Below are positions 44,390-54,216 of a DNA stretch of 64,000 nucleotides, in pieces. This stretch comes from an uncultured Christensenellaceae bacterium. GTDB lineage: Bacteria > Bacillota > Clostridia > Christensenellales > Borkfalkiaceae. The notes beneath the pieces were generated by a model. It was not told where the DNA came from, did no database searches, and saw nothing but the letters and a program-made list of their open reading frames with translations. The translations under genes were made by a program, and so were the position numbers. The DNA lies in NCBI GenBank assembly GCA_910586825.1, contig CAJUJF010000007.1:32677-96676 (forward strand). Direction: 5' to 3'. Positions within the stretch are counted from its first letter, which is position 1, and each line of letters opens with the position of its first letter.

Positions 44390-45757
44390 ATGGCCAGAAA
44401 ATTAACTTGCGTATCGCTTGCGGCGCTGATGATGCTTGCAGCGGCGACGGGCTGTTCGGGCGGCGCTCCGGATGAAGAGAAGCCCGATCCAAAACCGCCG
44501 GCTCCCGCTTCGGTCTGGAATCGCGAACCGACGGTGAAAGATACGTTTTACGAGGATTTCTCCAACGGGATCAGTTCCGATCTTTGGGAGGTTTCCAACC
44601 AGCAGTGGGGCGCGGGGAATCACGGCACTTCTTCCGCGAACGTGTTCTATACCAAAAACGCGCAGAGAGTCAGCGCGGCGGACGCAAGCGGCGGGATCGC
44701 GGTGTTGCGTTCGCTCGGCGACCTGCAAGCGGAACAGGCGAAGCGCAGAACGGGATCGGCGCTCATTTCCCGCCGCGCGTTCGGACCCGGAAAATACGAA
44801 GTCCGCATGAAGGTCCTTCCCAGACTCGGACAGTGCACCGCGTTCTGGACCTATTACAACGGCGGCGGCAACACTGCGGAAACGAACATATACAGCGAAA
44901 TCGATATCGAAATGCCCATGCAGGGTTCGTTCAAGAAATGGTCGGGAACGTCCTACGAACGCTTTATCGACTGGAATATCCTTGCCGACCGGCAGACGAT
45001 CACCTCCGACGATACGGAGGGCCTGAACGACGGCAAATGGCATACTTACTGTTTCGAATGGCGCACGGACGCCGAAAACGGGGACAGGGGCGTGGTCTGG
45101 TACCGCGACGGCGTGAAGCTGGGCGAGGCGCGCGAATTCGTTCCCGTGCATACGGCGGCGCTCTGGATCGGAAATTGGTTCCCGCCCGACACGAGCTGGG
45201 TCGGGACGCCCGACTTCGAAGAGGCGTACATGTACGTCGATTGGATCCGCGTGACGGAATACAACGATCCCTGCAAGCAGGGCGGCGGAGGTTCCACGGC
45301 GCGCGCGGAGGCGACCGATCTCGGCGATAGACCCATTCCGCAGACCGATTACATTGCGAACGGCTCCTTTAAGGGCGAAGATAACGGCAAGCCGATCGGC
45401 TGGGAAGGCGAGGGCGGCGAGAAGGGCGGAAGCGGCGCGGAAACCTATCTCTCCCTCGGCGCGGGCAAAAAGCTGACGCAGATGATCCGCGCGCAATACG
45501 GCGGCTATTCCTTTACGCTGAGCGCGAAAGCGCTCGAAGTGACCGGCTCCGGAAAATGCAAGGTGTACGCGGAATATATGTACGGTTCCGTGCGCATGGG
45601 CAAATCGGACGCGATCGAATTTACGGCGGCGGACGTCGGCAAAAAACAACTCGAATTTACGATCTCCAATCCTCAGGTCAGCGATCTGAGAATCGTGATC
45701 GAAACGGAAGACGGTACCACGGCGCGTTTGAACGGCGTGTCCATGTATCTCAAATAA
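44390..45757 (+). CDS. Glycoside hydrolase family 16 lipoprotein A
   Basis: Secreted beta-glucanase-type enzyme, 455 aa. Lipobox ATGC (Cys 22), Pro-rich linker, GH16 jelly roll with catalytic E170-I-D172-I-E174 in YSEIDIEMP, the following WHTYCFEWRTD and LWIGNWFP. A C-terminal carbohydrate-binding-like beta module (about 310-455). First gene of the induced operon; AAGGAGG upstream of ATG. Cleaves beta-1,3/1,4-glucan or a related polymer; exact substrate uncertain. Confidence 0.88.
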   Translation: MARKLTCVSLAALMMLAAATGCSGGAPDEEKPDPKPPAPASVWNREPTVKDTFYEDFSNGISSDLWEVSNQQWGAGNHGTSSANVFYTKNAQRVSAADASGGIAVLRSLGDLQAEQAKRRTGSALISRRAFGPGKYEVRMKVLPRLGQCTAFWTYYNGGGNTAETNIYSEIDIEMPMQGSFKKWSGTSYERFIDWNILADRQTITSDDTEGLNDGKWHTYCFEWRTDAENGDRGVVWYRDGVKLGEAREFVPVHTAALWIGNWFPPDTSWVGTPDFEEAYMYVDWIRVTEYNDPCKQGGGGSTARAEATDLGDRPIPQTDYIANGSFKGEDNGKPIGWEGEGGEKGGSGAETYLSLGAGKKLTQMIRAQYGGYSFTLSAKALEVTGSGKCKVYAEYMYGSVRMGKSDAIEFTAADVGKKQLEFTISNPQVSDLRIVIETEDGTTARLNGVSMYLK

Positions 45758-45770
45758 CGCGGAGGACGCG

Positions 45771-47315
45771 ATGAAAGCTAAGCGAACAAAATTGGCAGCG
45801 TGTTTCATGTGCGCGGTCTTCGCGTTGGGAGCGTTCGCGGGCTGCGGAAAATCGGACCCCTCTCCCGAGCAGCCCGTTGTTCCCAAACCCGAAGAGCCGG
45901 CGAAATCGCCCTGGACGGCGGAACCCGTCGTGAAGGGTACGTTTTACAGCGATTTCGGAAGCAACGAGGTGATCGGGGAAAACTGGTCAGTCGTCAATTA
46001 CGGCTGGGGACAGAACGGCGTCACGCGCGATAACGTCGGGTTTACCCGTTCGCCCGGCGTGGTGAAAAAGGCGGGCGCGACGGGCGGGATCGTCGTCCTC
46101 AATTCGTACGGAGACTATTATTCCGCGGCGAGCAAACGCGGACAGGGGGGCTGTCTTATCAGCAACCGCCTGTTCGGACCCGGAAAATACGAGGTGAGGA
46201 TGAAAGTCGTTCCCCGTTTCGGACCTTGTTCCACGGCGTGGTCGTACTACACGAACAGTTACGCGATCACGACGCCGGACGGACAGATATACGGACACAA
46301 CACGGCGGACAATATCGTCTATCACGAGATCGACATGGAATGTCCGCGCATCGGTCAGGGTTTCCGCGGCTGGGGCGGCGTTGCGTACGAGGAATATTAT
46401 CAGAACGAAGAAGATCTGCGGGAAGACGGGCAGGGAAAAGTCGTCAACAAATCCACGGGCGTACCCGTGGCGACGGAATCGCCGTACAACGACGGACAAT
46501 GGCACACGTTCGCCTTCGAATGGCGTACACAGGGGTACGATTACGACGAGAGCAAGGGCGAAAACCCCGGCGCCGTCATCTGGTACATGGACGGTAAAGA
46601 GGTCGGGCGTACCGCCAAGAATACGCCGTACTATCCCGATCAGCTCTGGATCGGAAACTGGTTCCCCGACAATTCCACCGATTGGCTCGGCTTTGCCGAT
46701 TTCGACGAAGCGTATATGTACCTCGACTGGGTGCGGATCACCGAGTATACCGATGAATACCGCACGACGGATAAACAGGGGAACGAAATCAGACCCGAAC
46801 TCGGCGGCTGCATCATGTTCTCCACGTCGCCCGGCGGAAACACCAACTGGGCGGGAAAACTCCCGATCAACGACTACGTTTCGAACGGAAAATTCCTGCA
46901 CGGCGAGGACGGCGACGCGGTTGGCTGGGAACTGAAAGACGCGGCGCGGACGGATGCCGGACTCGTGATCGAAGGCGGAAGCGCGAAACAATCGGTTTCC
47001 GCGCAATACGAGGGATACACGTTCTATCTCGAAGCGGAAGCGGCGGGCGTCACCGCGGGAAAAAGCGGAAAGATGTATGTGGAGTACGTGAAAGGGGAAT
47101 ATCCCGAGCGATCGAACGACAACCGCAAAATGAAAGAGACCGTGATCGGGCGCAGCGACGCCGTGATTTTCACTTCGGCGCAGACCCTGCATACCGAGTT
47201 CACCGTTCCCGAAGGCGCGAACAATCTCCGCATCGTGTTCGAAGCGGACGACGGCACCGTTTTCACCGTCAAGCGGGTCAAAATGCACTTAAAATCCGAT
47301 CTGGCGTTCCTCTGA
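45771..47315 (+). CDS. Glycoside hydrolase family 16 lipoprotein B
   Basis: 514 aa paralogue of the preceding protein. Lipobox AFAGC (Cys 25), catalytic E186-I-D188-M-E190 in HEIDMECP, WHTFAFEWRTQ, LWIGNWFPDN, and a similar C-terminal beta module. It carries extra loops around residues 163-230 absent from copy A, so the pair may differ in substrate or binding cleft. Follows copy A by 13 nt with CGGAGG before the ATG. Confidence 0.88.
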   Translation: MKAKRTKLAACFMCAVFALGAFAGCGKSDPSPEQPVVPKPEEPAKSPWTAEPVVKGTFYSDFGSNEVIGENWSVVNYGWGQNGVTRDNVGFTRSPGVVKKAGATGGIVVLNSYGDYYSAASKRGQGGCLISNRLFGPGKYEVRMKVVPRFGPCSTAWSYYTNSYAITTPDGQIYGHNTADNIVYHEIDMECPRIGQGFRGWGGVAYEEYYQNEEDLREDGQGKVVNKSTGVPVATESPYNDGQWHTFAFEWRTQGYDYDESKGENPGAVIWYMDGKEVGRTAKNTPYYPDQLWIGNWFPDNSTDWLGFADFDEAYMYLDWVRITEYTDEYRTTDKQGNEIRPELGGCIMFSTSPGGNTNWAGKLPINDYVSNGKFLHGEDGDAVGWELKDAARTDAGLVIEGGSAKQSVSAQYEGYTFYLEAEAAGVTAGKSGKMYVEYVKGEYPERSNDNRKMKETVIGRSDAVIFTSAQTLHTEFTVPEGANNLRIVFEADDGTVFTVKRVKMHLKSDLAFL

Positions 47316-47387
47316 CCGCCGATCAATCAATCAGGTTTCATCGCCCACGGGCGGAAATAAAAACTTTCAGTTAAGGAGAAGGAAAAA

Positions 47388-48779
47388 ATGAGAACTTTGG
47401 CAAAGAGTAAAAAAGTGCTGGCGCTTTCCGTAGCGGCAATGCTTGCCGCAGGCGGGTTGGGAATCCCTGCCGCAATGCACGCGGGCGCATATACTGCGGA
47501 CGACGCGGCGACGCTCCAAGCGCGTACGCCCGATTCGTTGGAGGCAATGAAGAAGCAGGGTTTCCGCGCGGAAGGCGGCATGGTAAATCCCAACTTCGAG
47601 GACGGAAATCCCGTTTCGCGTCTGGACTACGGCGGACCTTGGTCGTTTGCGAATATCAAGGATACCGTAGGCTGGGATAAAGAAGATTACAGCGAATATC
47701 TCGCGCAGTACTCCACCTTTCAGGTCGTGAATATCAACGACTCGGTGGACGGCATGGGCAAGATGGCGGGTCAGGGCGACAAGATCACGACGGCGCTCGA
47801 AATTACCATCAACAAGGACAATCAGGATACGCTGGCGGACTCGCTTACTTATTCCACGCTCGACGATATGATGTACGGAGAAGTCAATCAGGAAGCGTTT
47901 TACTTTACCGCATGGGTCAAAGCGGAACAGGACATGTGGTTCGACGTTGGCATTTCTTACGGCGCGAAAGCGGATCACGCGCAGGTCTATTGGGACATGG
48001 GCAGAAGATTCTTCGTGCCCGCCAATCAGTGGACGCAGATCGGTCTGGATGCGGCGGGCAATTATCTTCCTTTCCGCGCCAAAGTGACTTCGGACGGGTT
48101 TATGCGCGGAACAGGCGCGGATCCCACGGCGGCGAACAGCAACTGCGTTGAGGCGCCCGACGAAACGAAAGGGGATACGAAAATCGGACAGTATTACAGA
48201 GACGGCTGGGGCGAAGTCTGGGCTTGTATCCGTCTGTACGCCTATGCGGGCGACGTGTACGGTACGTCCGGCGTGGGGACTCCCGCCGCGACCCACGGGC
48301 TTTCCGCGGGCGACAAATATCTCGTAACGGGCACCAACTTCTGGAACCAGTCCGCTCCCGCGCCCGTCGTCAAGAAATACGTTTCGGAAATCACGCTCGA
48401 TAAGGCGACGGCTTCCGTCGAGGTCGGCGGTACGGTCGAACTGAAAGCGACTGCGGCTCCCGCAGACGCAGACGATACGAGCATCTACTGGTATTCTTCC
48501 GACGAGTCGATTGCGACGGTGGACGAAAACGGCAAAGTGACCGCGTTGAAAGAGGGTACGGTGAACATTATTGCGGAAGCGAACGACGGAAACGGCGCGA
48601 CCGCCTCCTGTGCGATCACCGTGACCAAGAAAGCGGCGACGCCCGATCCCGAAAAGCCCGAACCGGAAAAGAAAGGCGGTTGCGGCAGCAGTATTCTCGG
48701 CTTCGGCAGTCTCGGTATCGTTGCGGGCGCGCTTGTGACGCTCGGCGCCGTCATGATCGTGAGAAGAAAGAAAAACTAA
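47388..48779 (+). CDS. Secreted Big2-domain surface protein with C-terminal membrane anchor
   Basis: 463 aa. Signal peptide (about 1-34, ending AMHAGAYT), a large unrecognised beta-rich domain (to about 320), a Big_2 immunoglobulin-like domain (VSEITLDKATASVEVGGTVELKATA ... SIATVDENGKVTALKEGTVNIIA in pieces, about 330-415), a Pro/Glu/Lys linker, then GGCGSS, a hydrophobic helix and RRKKN. Probably displays a glycan-binding domain for the operon. AAGGAG before ATG 47388. Confidence 0.78.
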   Translation: MRTLAKSKKVLALSVAAMLAAGGLGIPAAMHAGAYTADDAATLQARTPDSLEAMKKQGFRAEGGMVNPNFEDGNPVSRLDYGGPWSFANIKDTVGWDKEDYSEYLAQYSTFQVVNINDSVDGMGKMAGQGDKITTALEITINKDNQDTLADSLTYSTLDDMMYGEVNQEAFYFTAWVKAEQDMWFDVGISYGAKADHAQVYWDMGRRFFVPANQWTQIGLDAAGNYLPFRAKVTSDGFMRGTGADPTAANSNCVEAPDETKGDTKIGQYYRDGWGEVWACIRLYAYAGDVYGTSGVGTPAATHGLSAGDKYLVTGTNFWNQSAPAPVVKKYVSEITLDKATASVEVGGTVELKATAAPADADDTSIYWYSSDESIATVDENGKVTALKEGTVNIIAEANDGNGATASCAITVTKKAATPDPEKPEPEKKGGCGSSILGFGSLGIVAGALVTLGAVMIVRRKKN

Positions 48780-48797
48780 ACCATTGCGGAGGATGTT

Positions 48798-50345
48798 ATG
48801 AGCTTTAAAAAGATCGCTGCGCTTGCGTTGGGCGGAGCAATGCTGTTCTCGATGTGCGCCTGCGGCGAAGGAAACGACGGACCGATCAAGACGCCGGACG
48901 AAGATATTATTCAGGCGGACGATACCGACCGTTCCGGTTGGGTGCCGTTTGAAAAACGCGAGTTCAACGCGGGGACGCAGCTTCGGATCAAGTATTTCAA
49001 GGGCGGTTACGGCGACGATTGGCTGAAAGCCATGGAGAAGCAGTTCGAAAAGGATTATCCGGGCGTGGACGTGGTTTTGACGCCTTCCTCGAACGAGACG
49101 GAGTTCACGCAGACGATTGCAACGACGCTCGACGGTTCGCCCGACGATATTTATATCTGTCACAACATTCCCTACGAACGGCTTTCGGTCAGAAATCTCG
49201 TCATGAATCTCGATAACCTTTACAACTCCGTGATCTATACGGATACGAAGAACACCGAGACGACGGACGACGACGTGCCGATCCGCTTCGTGGACCGAAT
49301 CGCGCCTTCTTCGCTCAACGTAGTGCGCTTTAACGGGCATTACGTCGCGATCCCCGAAATTCAGGGCGCGGGCGGGATCGCCTATAATAAGACGGTGTTC
49401 GAACAGAACGGCTGGAAGATTCCCGAAACGTACGAGGAACTTTCCGCGCTCGCCAAGACGATCGCGGAAGGGGATTTCAAGAACGCGGACGGCGAAAAGA
49501 TCTATCCCTTTGTTTGGAGCGGGACGGTCGCGTACATGTGGGACAGTTTTGTGTACGACATGTGGGTCCAGATCGCGGGAACGGACGAATTCAACGAATT
49601 TATGAAGTACGGTTCGAAGGATCTGTTCGATTCGGAAAAGTATCCCGCGCTCAAACAGGCGTGGACGTACTGGTACGATCTCGTATGCAAGAATCAGAAT
49701 TATTCGCACCCCGAATCGCTCGCGCTCGACCATTTGCAGGCGAACACGGCGTTTGCGGCGGGGCAGGCGGCGATGATGCCCGCTTCCTGCTGGACGGCGA
49801 ACGAAATCGGGTCCGCGCTTCTCGAAGCGTTCGGAAACGATATCGGGCTGATCCCGACGCCGTTCGTAAAGGAAGCGAAGAAGGACGAAAACGGGAAGCC
49901 CATCCGCGTTGCGTACGATATGGCGGGAAAAGACTGCATGGTCATCGCGCAGAAGGGCAAGAACAAACAGGTCGCCGTGGAGTTCTTCAAGTGGATGGCG
50001 ATCGAAGAGAACGCGCGGCTCTTCCCCGAAAACACGAACGGTCTGCATCTGGCGATGAAGTACGATTTCAAGTATCTGAAAGAGAACGAAAAATCGACTT
50101 GGGCAAAGGATTCCGTCAATCTTCTGAGTTCGGCGACGAGGTTCAACCTGTACAGCAGCAGCCCGTTGGTATACAACTCGGGTACGCCGCTCAGCCCTTA
50201 TCCCGAAGGGAACATGTACCTCGAAGCGTTTGAAACCTTTAACAGCGCGGATAAGAAAACGCCGGACGGAGTTTTTGCGAGCCGATGGGAGAAAATCCAG
50301 AAAGAGTGGGAAACAATGTGTCAGGCGGCGGGCGTTAAGCCTTAA
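48798..50345 (+). CDS. ABC transporter extracellular solute-binding lipoprotein
   Basis: 515-aa family 1 sugar-binding protein. Lipobox SMCAC (Cys 22), QLRIKYFKGGYGDDWLKAMEKQFEKDYPGVDV, YVAIPEIQGAGGIAYNKTVFEQNGWKIPETYEEL and GKDCMVIAQKGKNKQVAVEFFKWM are typical. Captures oligosaccharides released by the GH16 enzymes and hands them to the two permeases encoded next. GCGGAGG precedes the ATG. Confidence 0.92.
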   Translation: MSFKKIAALALGGAMLFSMCACGEGNDGPIKTPDEDIIQADDTDRSGWVPFEKREFNAGTQLRIKYFKGGYGDDWLKAMEKQFEKDYPGVDVVLTPSSNETEFTQTIATTLDGSPDDIYICHNIPYERLSVRNLVMNLDNLYNSVIYTDTKNTETTDDDVPIRFVDRIAPSSLNVVRFNGHYVAIPEIQGAGGIAYNKTVFEQNGWKIPETYEELSALAKTIAEGDFKNADGEKIYPFVWSGTVAYMWDSFVYDMWVQIAGTDEFNEFMKYGSKDLFDSEKYPALKQAWTYWYDLVCKNQNYSHPESLALDHLQANTAFAAGQAAMMPASCWTANEIGSALLEAFGNDIGLIPTPFVKEAKKDENGKPIRVAYDMAGKDCMVIAQKGKNKQVAVEFFKWMAIEENARLFPENTNGLHLAMKYDFKYLKENEKSTWAKDSVNLLSSATRFNLYSSSPLVYNSGTPLSPYPEGNMYLEAFETFNSADKKTPDGVFASRWEKIQKEWETMCQAAGVKP

Positions 50346-50448
50346 CGCATTGCAGAGTTTGGGAACGGGCCTCCGGCGCGCGGGTACGGATAACCGCACT
50401 TTCGGTCGGGGGCCCGAAATTTATATTCGGACTACAAGGAGGAGCATT

Positions 50449-51438
50449 ATGGAAGCAAACGCGGCGGAAGCCGTACAGCCGAAAGAAGCTGAGGAAGAGC
50501 GGCAGGAGCCGGTCTCGAAAAAGAAAAAGAAAATTACGAAAGGAAAGGTGATCATCGCCGTATTCATCGTCACCATGCTGATCTATCCGCTGGCGCGGTT
50601 CGGGGTGATGTGGGGGTACGTGAACGTTCGCGCGCTGTACACGTCGTTCACCCGTTACGATCTCTTGACGGACAGCAACGTGTTCGTCGGGTTCTTGCAG
50701 TACAAAGTCCTGTTCCAAAGGCTCGCGACCGACGAATACACCCAGCATACGATCATCACTTCGGTGCTTTACTTTTTCGTGACCTGCGGGATCTCGTTAC
50801 CGCTTTCGATCGTGTTCGCCTATCTGTTGTTTAAAAACGTTCCCGGCGGCGCGATTTACAGAGTGATTTTTTATCTGCCCTCGATCATGCCGATCGCCGT
50901 GCTTACGATGACGTTCAAGTATTCGTTCGGCTCGTCCGGCTTTGTCGATCAGATCCTGCATTCGATGGGGATCAAAGACCTGCCGCTATGGTGGGGGGAT
51001 TCGACGATCACCCCGATCATGGTCTTTGCCTACTGTATTTGGGCGGGGCTGGGGCTGAACGTCGTACTCTTTTCGGGCGCGATGTCGCGCGTGCCGAAGG
51101 AGATTCTCGAATACAACCGCCTGGAAGGCGTCGGGTTCGGGCGGGAGCTGGTGCAGATCATGCTTCCCTGCGTCTGGCCGACCTTCGTCACCACGTTCAT
51201 GCTCGGCATGACTTCGGTGCTGACGGTCTTCCTGCAACCGTTTTTTCTCATGGATTCTTCTTCCACCACGCCGTTCAACACCTGCACGATCTCGCTTTAT
51301 ATCTTCAACAATTACGCAACGCCCGCGCAGGGGCCGTATCTTGCGGCGTTCGGTTTGTTCTGTTCGGCGGTGTTCGTGCCGATCGTACTCGGTTCGCGCT
51401 GGTTCCTGAACAGATTCTTCAAAGACGTGGGGTATTGA
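50449..51438 (+). CDS. ABC sugar transporter permease, MalF/UgpA type
   Basis: 329 aa: a highly charged cytosolic N terminus (Glu then a Lys run at about 23-33) and six transmembrane helices. The EAA loop is EYNRLEGVGFGRELVQIMLPCVWP. ATG 50449 follows AAGGAGG. About 100 nt separate it from the binding-protein gene and include inverted GC-rich repeats that may tune relative expression. Partner of the next permease. Confidence 0.92.
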   Translation: MEANAAEAVQPKEAEEERQEPVSKKKKKITKGKVIIAVFIVTMLIYPLARFGVMWGYVNVRALYTSFTRYDLLTDSNVFVGFLQYKVLFQRLATDEYTQHTIITSVLYFFVTCGISLPLSIVFAYLLFKNVPGGAIYRVIFYLPSIMPIAVLTMTFKYSFGSSGFVDQILHSMGIKDLPLWWGDSTITPIMVFAYCIWAGLGLNVVLFSGAMSRVPKEILEYNRLEGVGFGRELVQIMLPCVWPTFVTTFMLGMTSVLTVFLQPFFLMDSSSTTPFNTCTISLYIFNNYATPAQGPYLAAFGLFCSAVFVPIVLGSRWFLNRFFKDVGY

Positions 51439-51439
51439 T

Positions 51440-52354
51440 ATGAAAAAGAGAATTACCAACAAAGAAAAAATAACCACCGCGCAGAAGATTACGCTGTGGG
51501 CGGTTTTTGCGATCTTTTTCGTTTACGCGTTCACGCTGGTCTGGCCGTTTATCTGGATGTTCCTCAACGCGGGAAAAACGCAGATGGAATTTTTCCGCGA
51601 TAAACTGTCCTTCCCCGCGGCGTACAAGTGGTCTAACTTTTCCGACGCGCTGTTCGGCGTTTACGTAACGGCGGGTTCGGGTACGGGCGCGCACAAGGTG
51701 AAACTGCTCGAAATGTTCTGGAACAGCATCTATCTCACCGTGATCCTTACCGTTCTCGAAGTCTTCGTTTCTACCTGTGCGGCGTACGTGATTACGTACT
51801 ACCGTTTTCCGGGCCGCAAGCTCATTTACGGCATCGTGGTGTTTACGATGGTGGTGCCGCTCGTCGGCACGTTACCCGTGTGTTACGATTTCTTCGCCCG
51901 CGCGCATCTGCTGAATACCATTCCCGGAATGATTTTGCTGTGCGTGAACGGGCTGGGATTCGCGTTCCTCATCCTGTACGGAGGATTCCAGAACCTTTCT
52001 TGGAGCTATGCGGAAGCCGCTTCGCTGGACGGCGCGGGACCGTTCCGAACCTTTTTCAGCGTGATGCTGCCGTTGATGCGTCCCGCGATCGTGTCCATCG
52101 CGGTCGTGACTGCGATCAGTTTTTGGAACGATTATACCACGCCTGCGGTTTACTATGCGGACCATCCGACGCTCGCTTACGGCATCAATACGCTTTTGAA
52201 CGAAGTCAAGCGTTCGTCTTCGGGCGATTTCGGCAGTAACTATCCGCTCATGTTTGCGTGCATTCTCGTTGCGGTGACGCCGATCATCATTTTCTTTGCC
52301 TGTTTTCAAAAGACGATCATGAAAAATATGTCGGTAGGAGGGTTGAAAGGATGA
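51440..52354 (+). CDS. ABC sugar transporter permease, MalG type
   Basis: 304 aa, six transmembrane helices. EAA loop EAASLDGAGPFRTFFSVMLPLMRP, conserved TYYRFPGRK. Starts 1 nt after the preceding stop. No ATP-binding subunit gene is present, so the importer presumably uses a shared MsmK/UgpC-type ATPase encoded elsewhere, as many Firmicute oligosaccharide importers do. Confidence 0.92.
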   Translation: MKKRITNKEKITTAQKITLWAVFAIFFVYAFTLVWPFIWMFLNAGKTQMEFFRDKLSFPAAYKWSNFSDALFGVYVTAGSGTGAHKVKLLEMFWNSIYLTVILTVLEVFVSTCAAYVITYYRFPGRKLIYGIVVFTMVVPLVGTLPVCYDFFARAHLLNTIPGMILLCVNGLGFAFLILYGGFQNLSWSYAEAASLDGAGPFRTFFSVMLPLMRPAIVSIAVVTAISFWNDYTTPAVYYADHPTLAYGINTLLNEVKRSSSGDFGSNYPLMFACILVAVTPIIIFFACFQKTIMKNMSVGGLKG

Positions 52355-54207
52355 ATCGACCGATTCTGTTGCCGCAACCGCGGGAGTTTCGGACGGACGG
52401 CGGCGAAACAGCCGTCCCTTCGGGCGTGCGCGTCGTCGGGTCCTGCTTGCAAGAAGCATCTTTGGACTTTGCGCTCGGCGAATTTCTGTCGGAAGACGGC
52501 GTTCCCGTTTCGATCGAAAGGGACGGAACGTGCGGCGCCGAGGGGTATTGCCTGTCGGTGCGAACGGACGGGATCGTTTTAAGGCGTTCGGAGGCGGCGG
52601 GGGAGTTTTACGGATTGCTTACCCTGCGCCAGTTGCTGTCGCAGGCCGAGAACGGAAAAATCGCATGCGCGGAAATTCGGGACGAACCCGATCTGCGGGT
52701 GCGCGGACTGATGCTGGACATCAGCCGCAATAAGATCCCGACCACGGAAACGCTGAAAAAGACCGTCGACTTCCTCGCGGCGCTCAAAATCAATCAATTC
52801 CAGCTCTACATAGAGGGAAAGTCGTTCCGCTATCCTTCCCTTGAAAAGTTCTACGGCGCGGATTGCGACGTTTTGACCGCATCGGACGTCGCCGAACTGG
52901 ACGCGTACTGTAAAGAGCGGTTCGTCGAATTCGTGCCCAATCAGAACTGTTTCGGACACATGTCGGAATGGCTTGCGGAAGAGGAACTCAATCCGCTTGC
53001 GGAATGTCCGGAAGGATTTTCTTTTTACGGCGTGCGCACGCCTGCCTCTACGCTGAATCCAGAAGACGGGAACAGTTTCCGCTTTGTAAAGCGTCAGCTC
53101 GACGACCTGATTCCGCTGTTTGCTTCCGGTTCGGTCAACATCGGCGGCGACGAGCCTTTCGAACTGGGAGAAGGGAAGAGCGGAAAAGCGTGCGCCCGCA
53201 TCGGGAAAGGCGGCGTATACCTCGAATTTATGAAAAAGATCTTTTCCGTCGTGCAGTCCTATGGCAGGAACGTCATGATGTGGGGGGACGTCTTTAAAGA
53301 ATATTACCGCCAATATCGGGATTCTTTCCCGCAGGACGTCACCATTCTCGAATGGGGTTACAATGCGGACAGTTTTACCGAAGACGTCTGCGCGCTGTAT
53401 CGGGACGCAGGGTTGCGGTATTGCTTATGTCCCGGCACGAGCCTTTGGAACACGGTTACGGGAAAGACGGAAGTCATGCGCGAGAACGTGCGTTCGGCGG
53501 CGCGTTTGGGTAAAAAACACGGCGCGGAGGGGATCTTGCTGGTGGATTGGGGGGACGGGGGAACCTGTCAGCCGCTCGTCTGCACAAGACTTTCTTACGC
53601 CACGGGCGCGGCGTATGCCTGGAATACGGGCGCGGAACAGGAAACGGAAATCGCGCGCTATCTCGACCGGTTCGAGTTTTTGGACGGATCGGGCACGTTT
53701 GCGAACCTGCTTGCCGAACTCGGTAATTATTATCTCTGTGCCGACCGCGACGACGCGAACGCGACCAAAGTTTTCAAGACGTTGTACGTACAGCAGACGG
53801 ACTGCATGAACGTAGACGAGGGGAATTTCGAGCCTTTGTTCACGAATCGCGATTTCGAGCGCATGAGCGCGCGCGAGTGCCTGAAAACGCTCGAATACCT
53901 CGAACAAATCGATTCCCGACTCGGAAAAGTCCGCATGGAACACGCGGAAGGCAAAGTTTATCTGCGCGAATTCGAATGGGCGGTCGGATACCTGAAACAC
54001 GGGTGCAAGCTGGGCGCGATCAAGGCGGAAAACCGTCAGTTTACCGCGCGGGAGCTTAGAGCGCTTTCCGAAGAGATCGAACGGCTGAACGCGGAATACG
54101 AAGAAATCTGGAATCTCAGAAACCGGCGTACGGGACTGCGGCAGAGCATGATGCGCATGCGCGCGCTTGCGAGAAAGTACGGCGCGATTCTCGGAGACGG
54201 AATATAA
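52351..54207 (+). CDS. Glycoside hydrolase family 20 (beta-N-acetylhexosaminidase)
   Basis: 618 aa, no signal peptide, so cytoplasmic. N-terminal GH20b-like domain (about 1-110), then a TIM barrel with LRVRGLMLDISRNKIPT and the catalytic Asp267-Glu268 in VNIGGDEPFELG; C-terminal helical extension. Releases terminal GlcNAc or GalNAc from imported oligosaccharides. ATG 52351 overlaps the permease stop; AGGAGG upstream. Suggests the imported glycan contains N-acetylhexosamine, which fits the GlcNAc-kinase-like gene at 41901. Confidence 0.88.
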   Translation: MNRPILLPQPREFRTDGGETAVPSGVRVVGSCLQEASLDFALGEFLSEDGVPVSIERDGTCGAEGYCLSVRTDGIVLRRSEAAGEFYGLLTLRQLLSQAENGKIACAEIRDEPDLRVRGLMLDISRNKIPTTETLKKTVDFLAALKINQFQLYIEGKSFRYPSLEKFYGADCDVLTASDVAELDAYCKERFVEFVPNQNCFGHMSEWLAEEELNPLAECPEGFSFYGVRTPASTLNPEDGNSFRFVKRQLDDLIPLFASGSVNIGGDEPFELGEGKSGKACARIGKGGVYLEFMKKIFSVVQSYGRNVMMWGDVFKEYYRQYRDSFPQDVTILEWGYNADSFTEDVCALYRDAGLRYCLCPGTSLWNTVTGKTEVMRENVRSAARLGKKHGAEGILLVDWGDGGTCQPLVCTRLSYATGAAYAWNTGAEQETEIARYLDRFEFLDGSGTFANLLAELGNYYLCADRDDANATKVFKTLYVQQTDCMNVDEGNFEPLFTNRDFERMSARECLKTLEYLEQIDSRLGKVRMEHAEGKVYLREFEWAVGYLKHGCKLGAIKAENRQFTARELRALSEEIERLNAEYEEIWNLRNRRTGLRQSMMRMRALARKYGAILGDGI

Positions 54208-54216
54208 GGAGAAAAT

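Noticed and set aside
47367..50399. 1010-codon open frame on the minus strand across the Big2 and solute-binding protein genes
   Set aside because: It lies antisense to two genes with signal peptides, domains and ribosome binding sites; its translation is Arg/Val/His-rich without motifs, as expected from GC-rich codon usage on the other strand.
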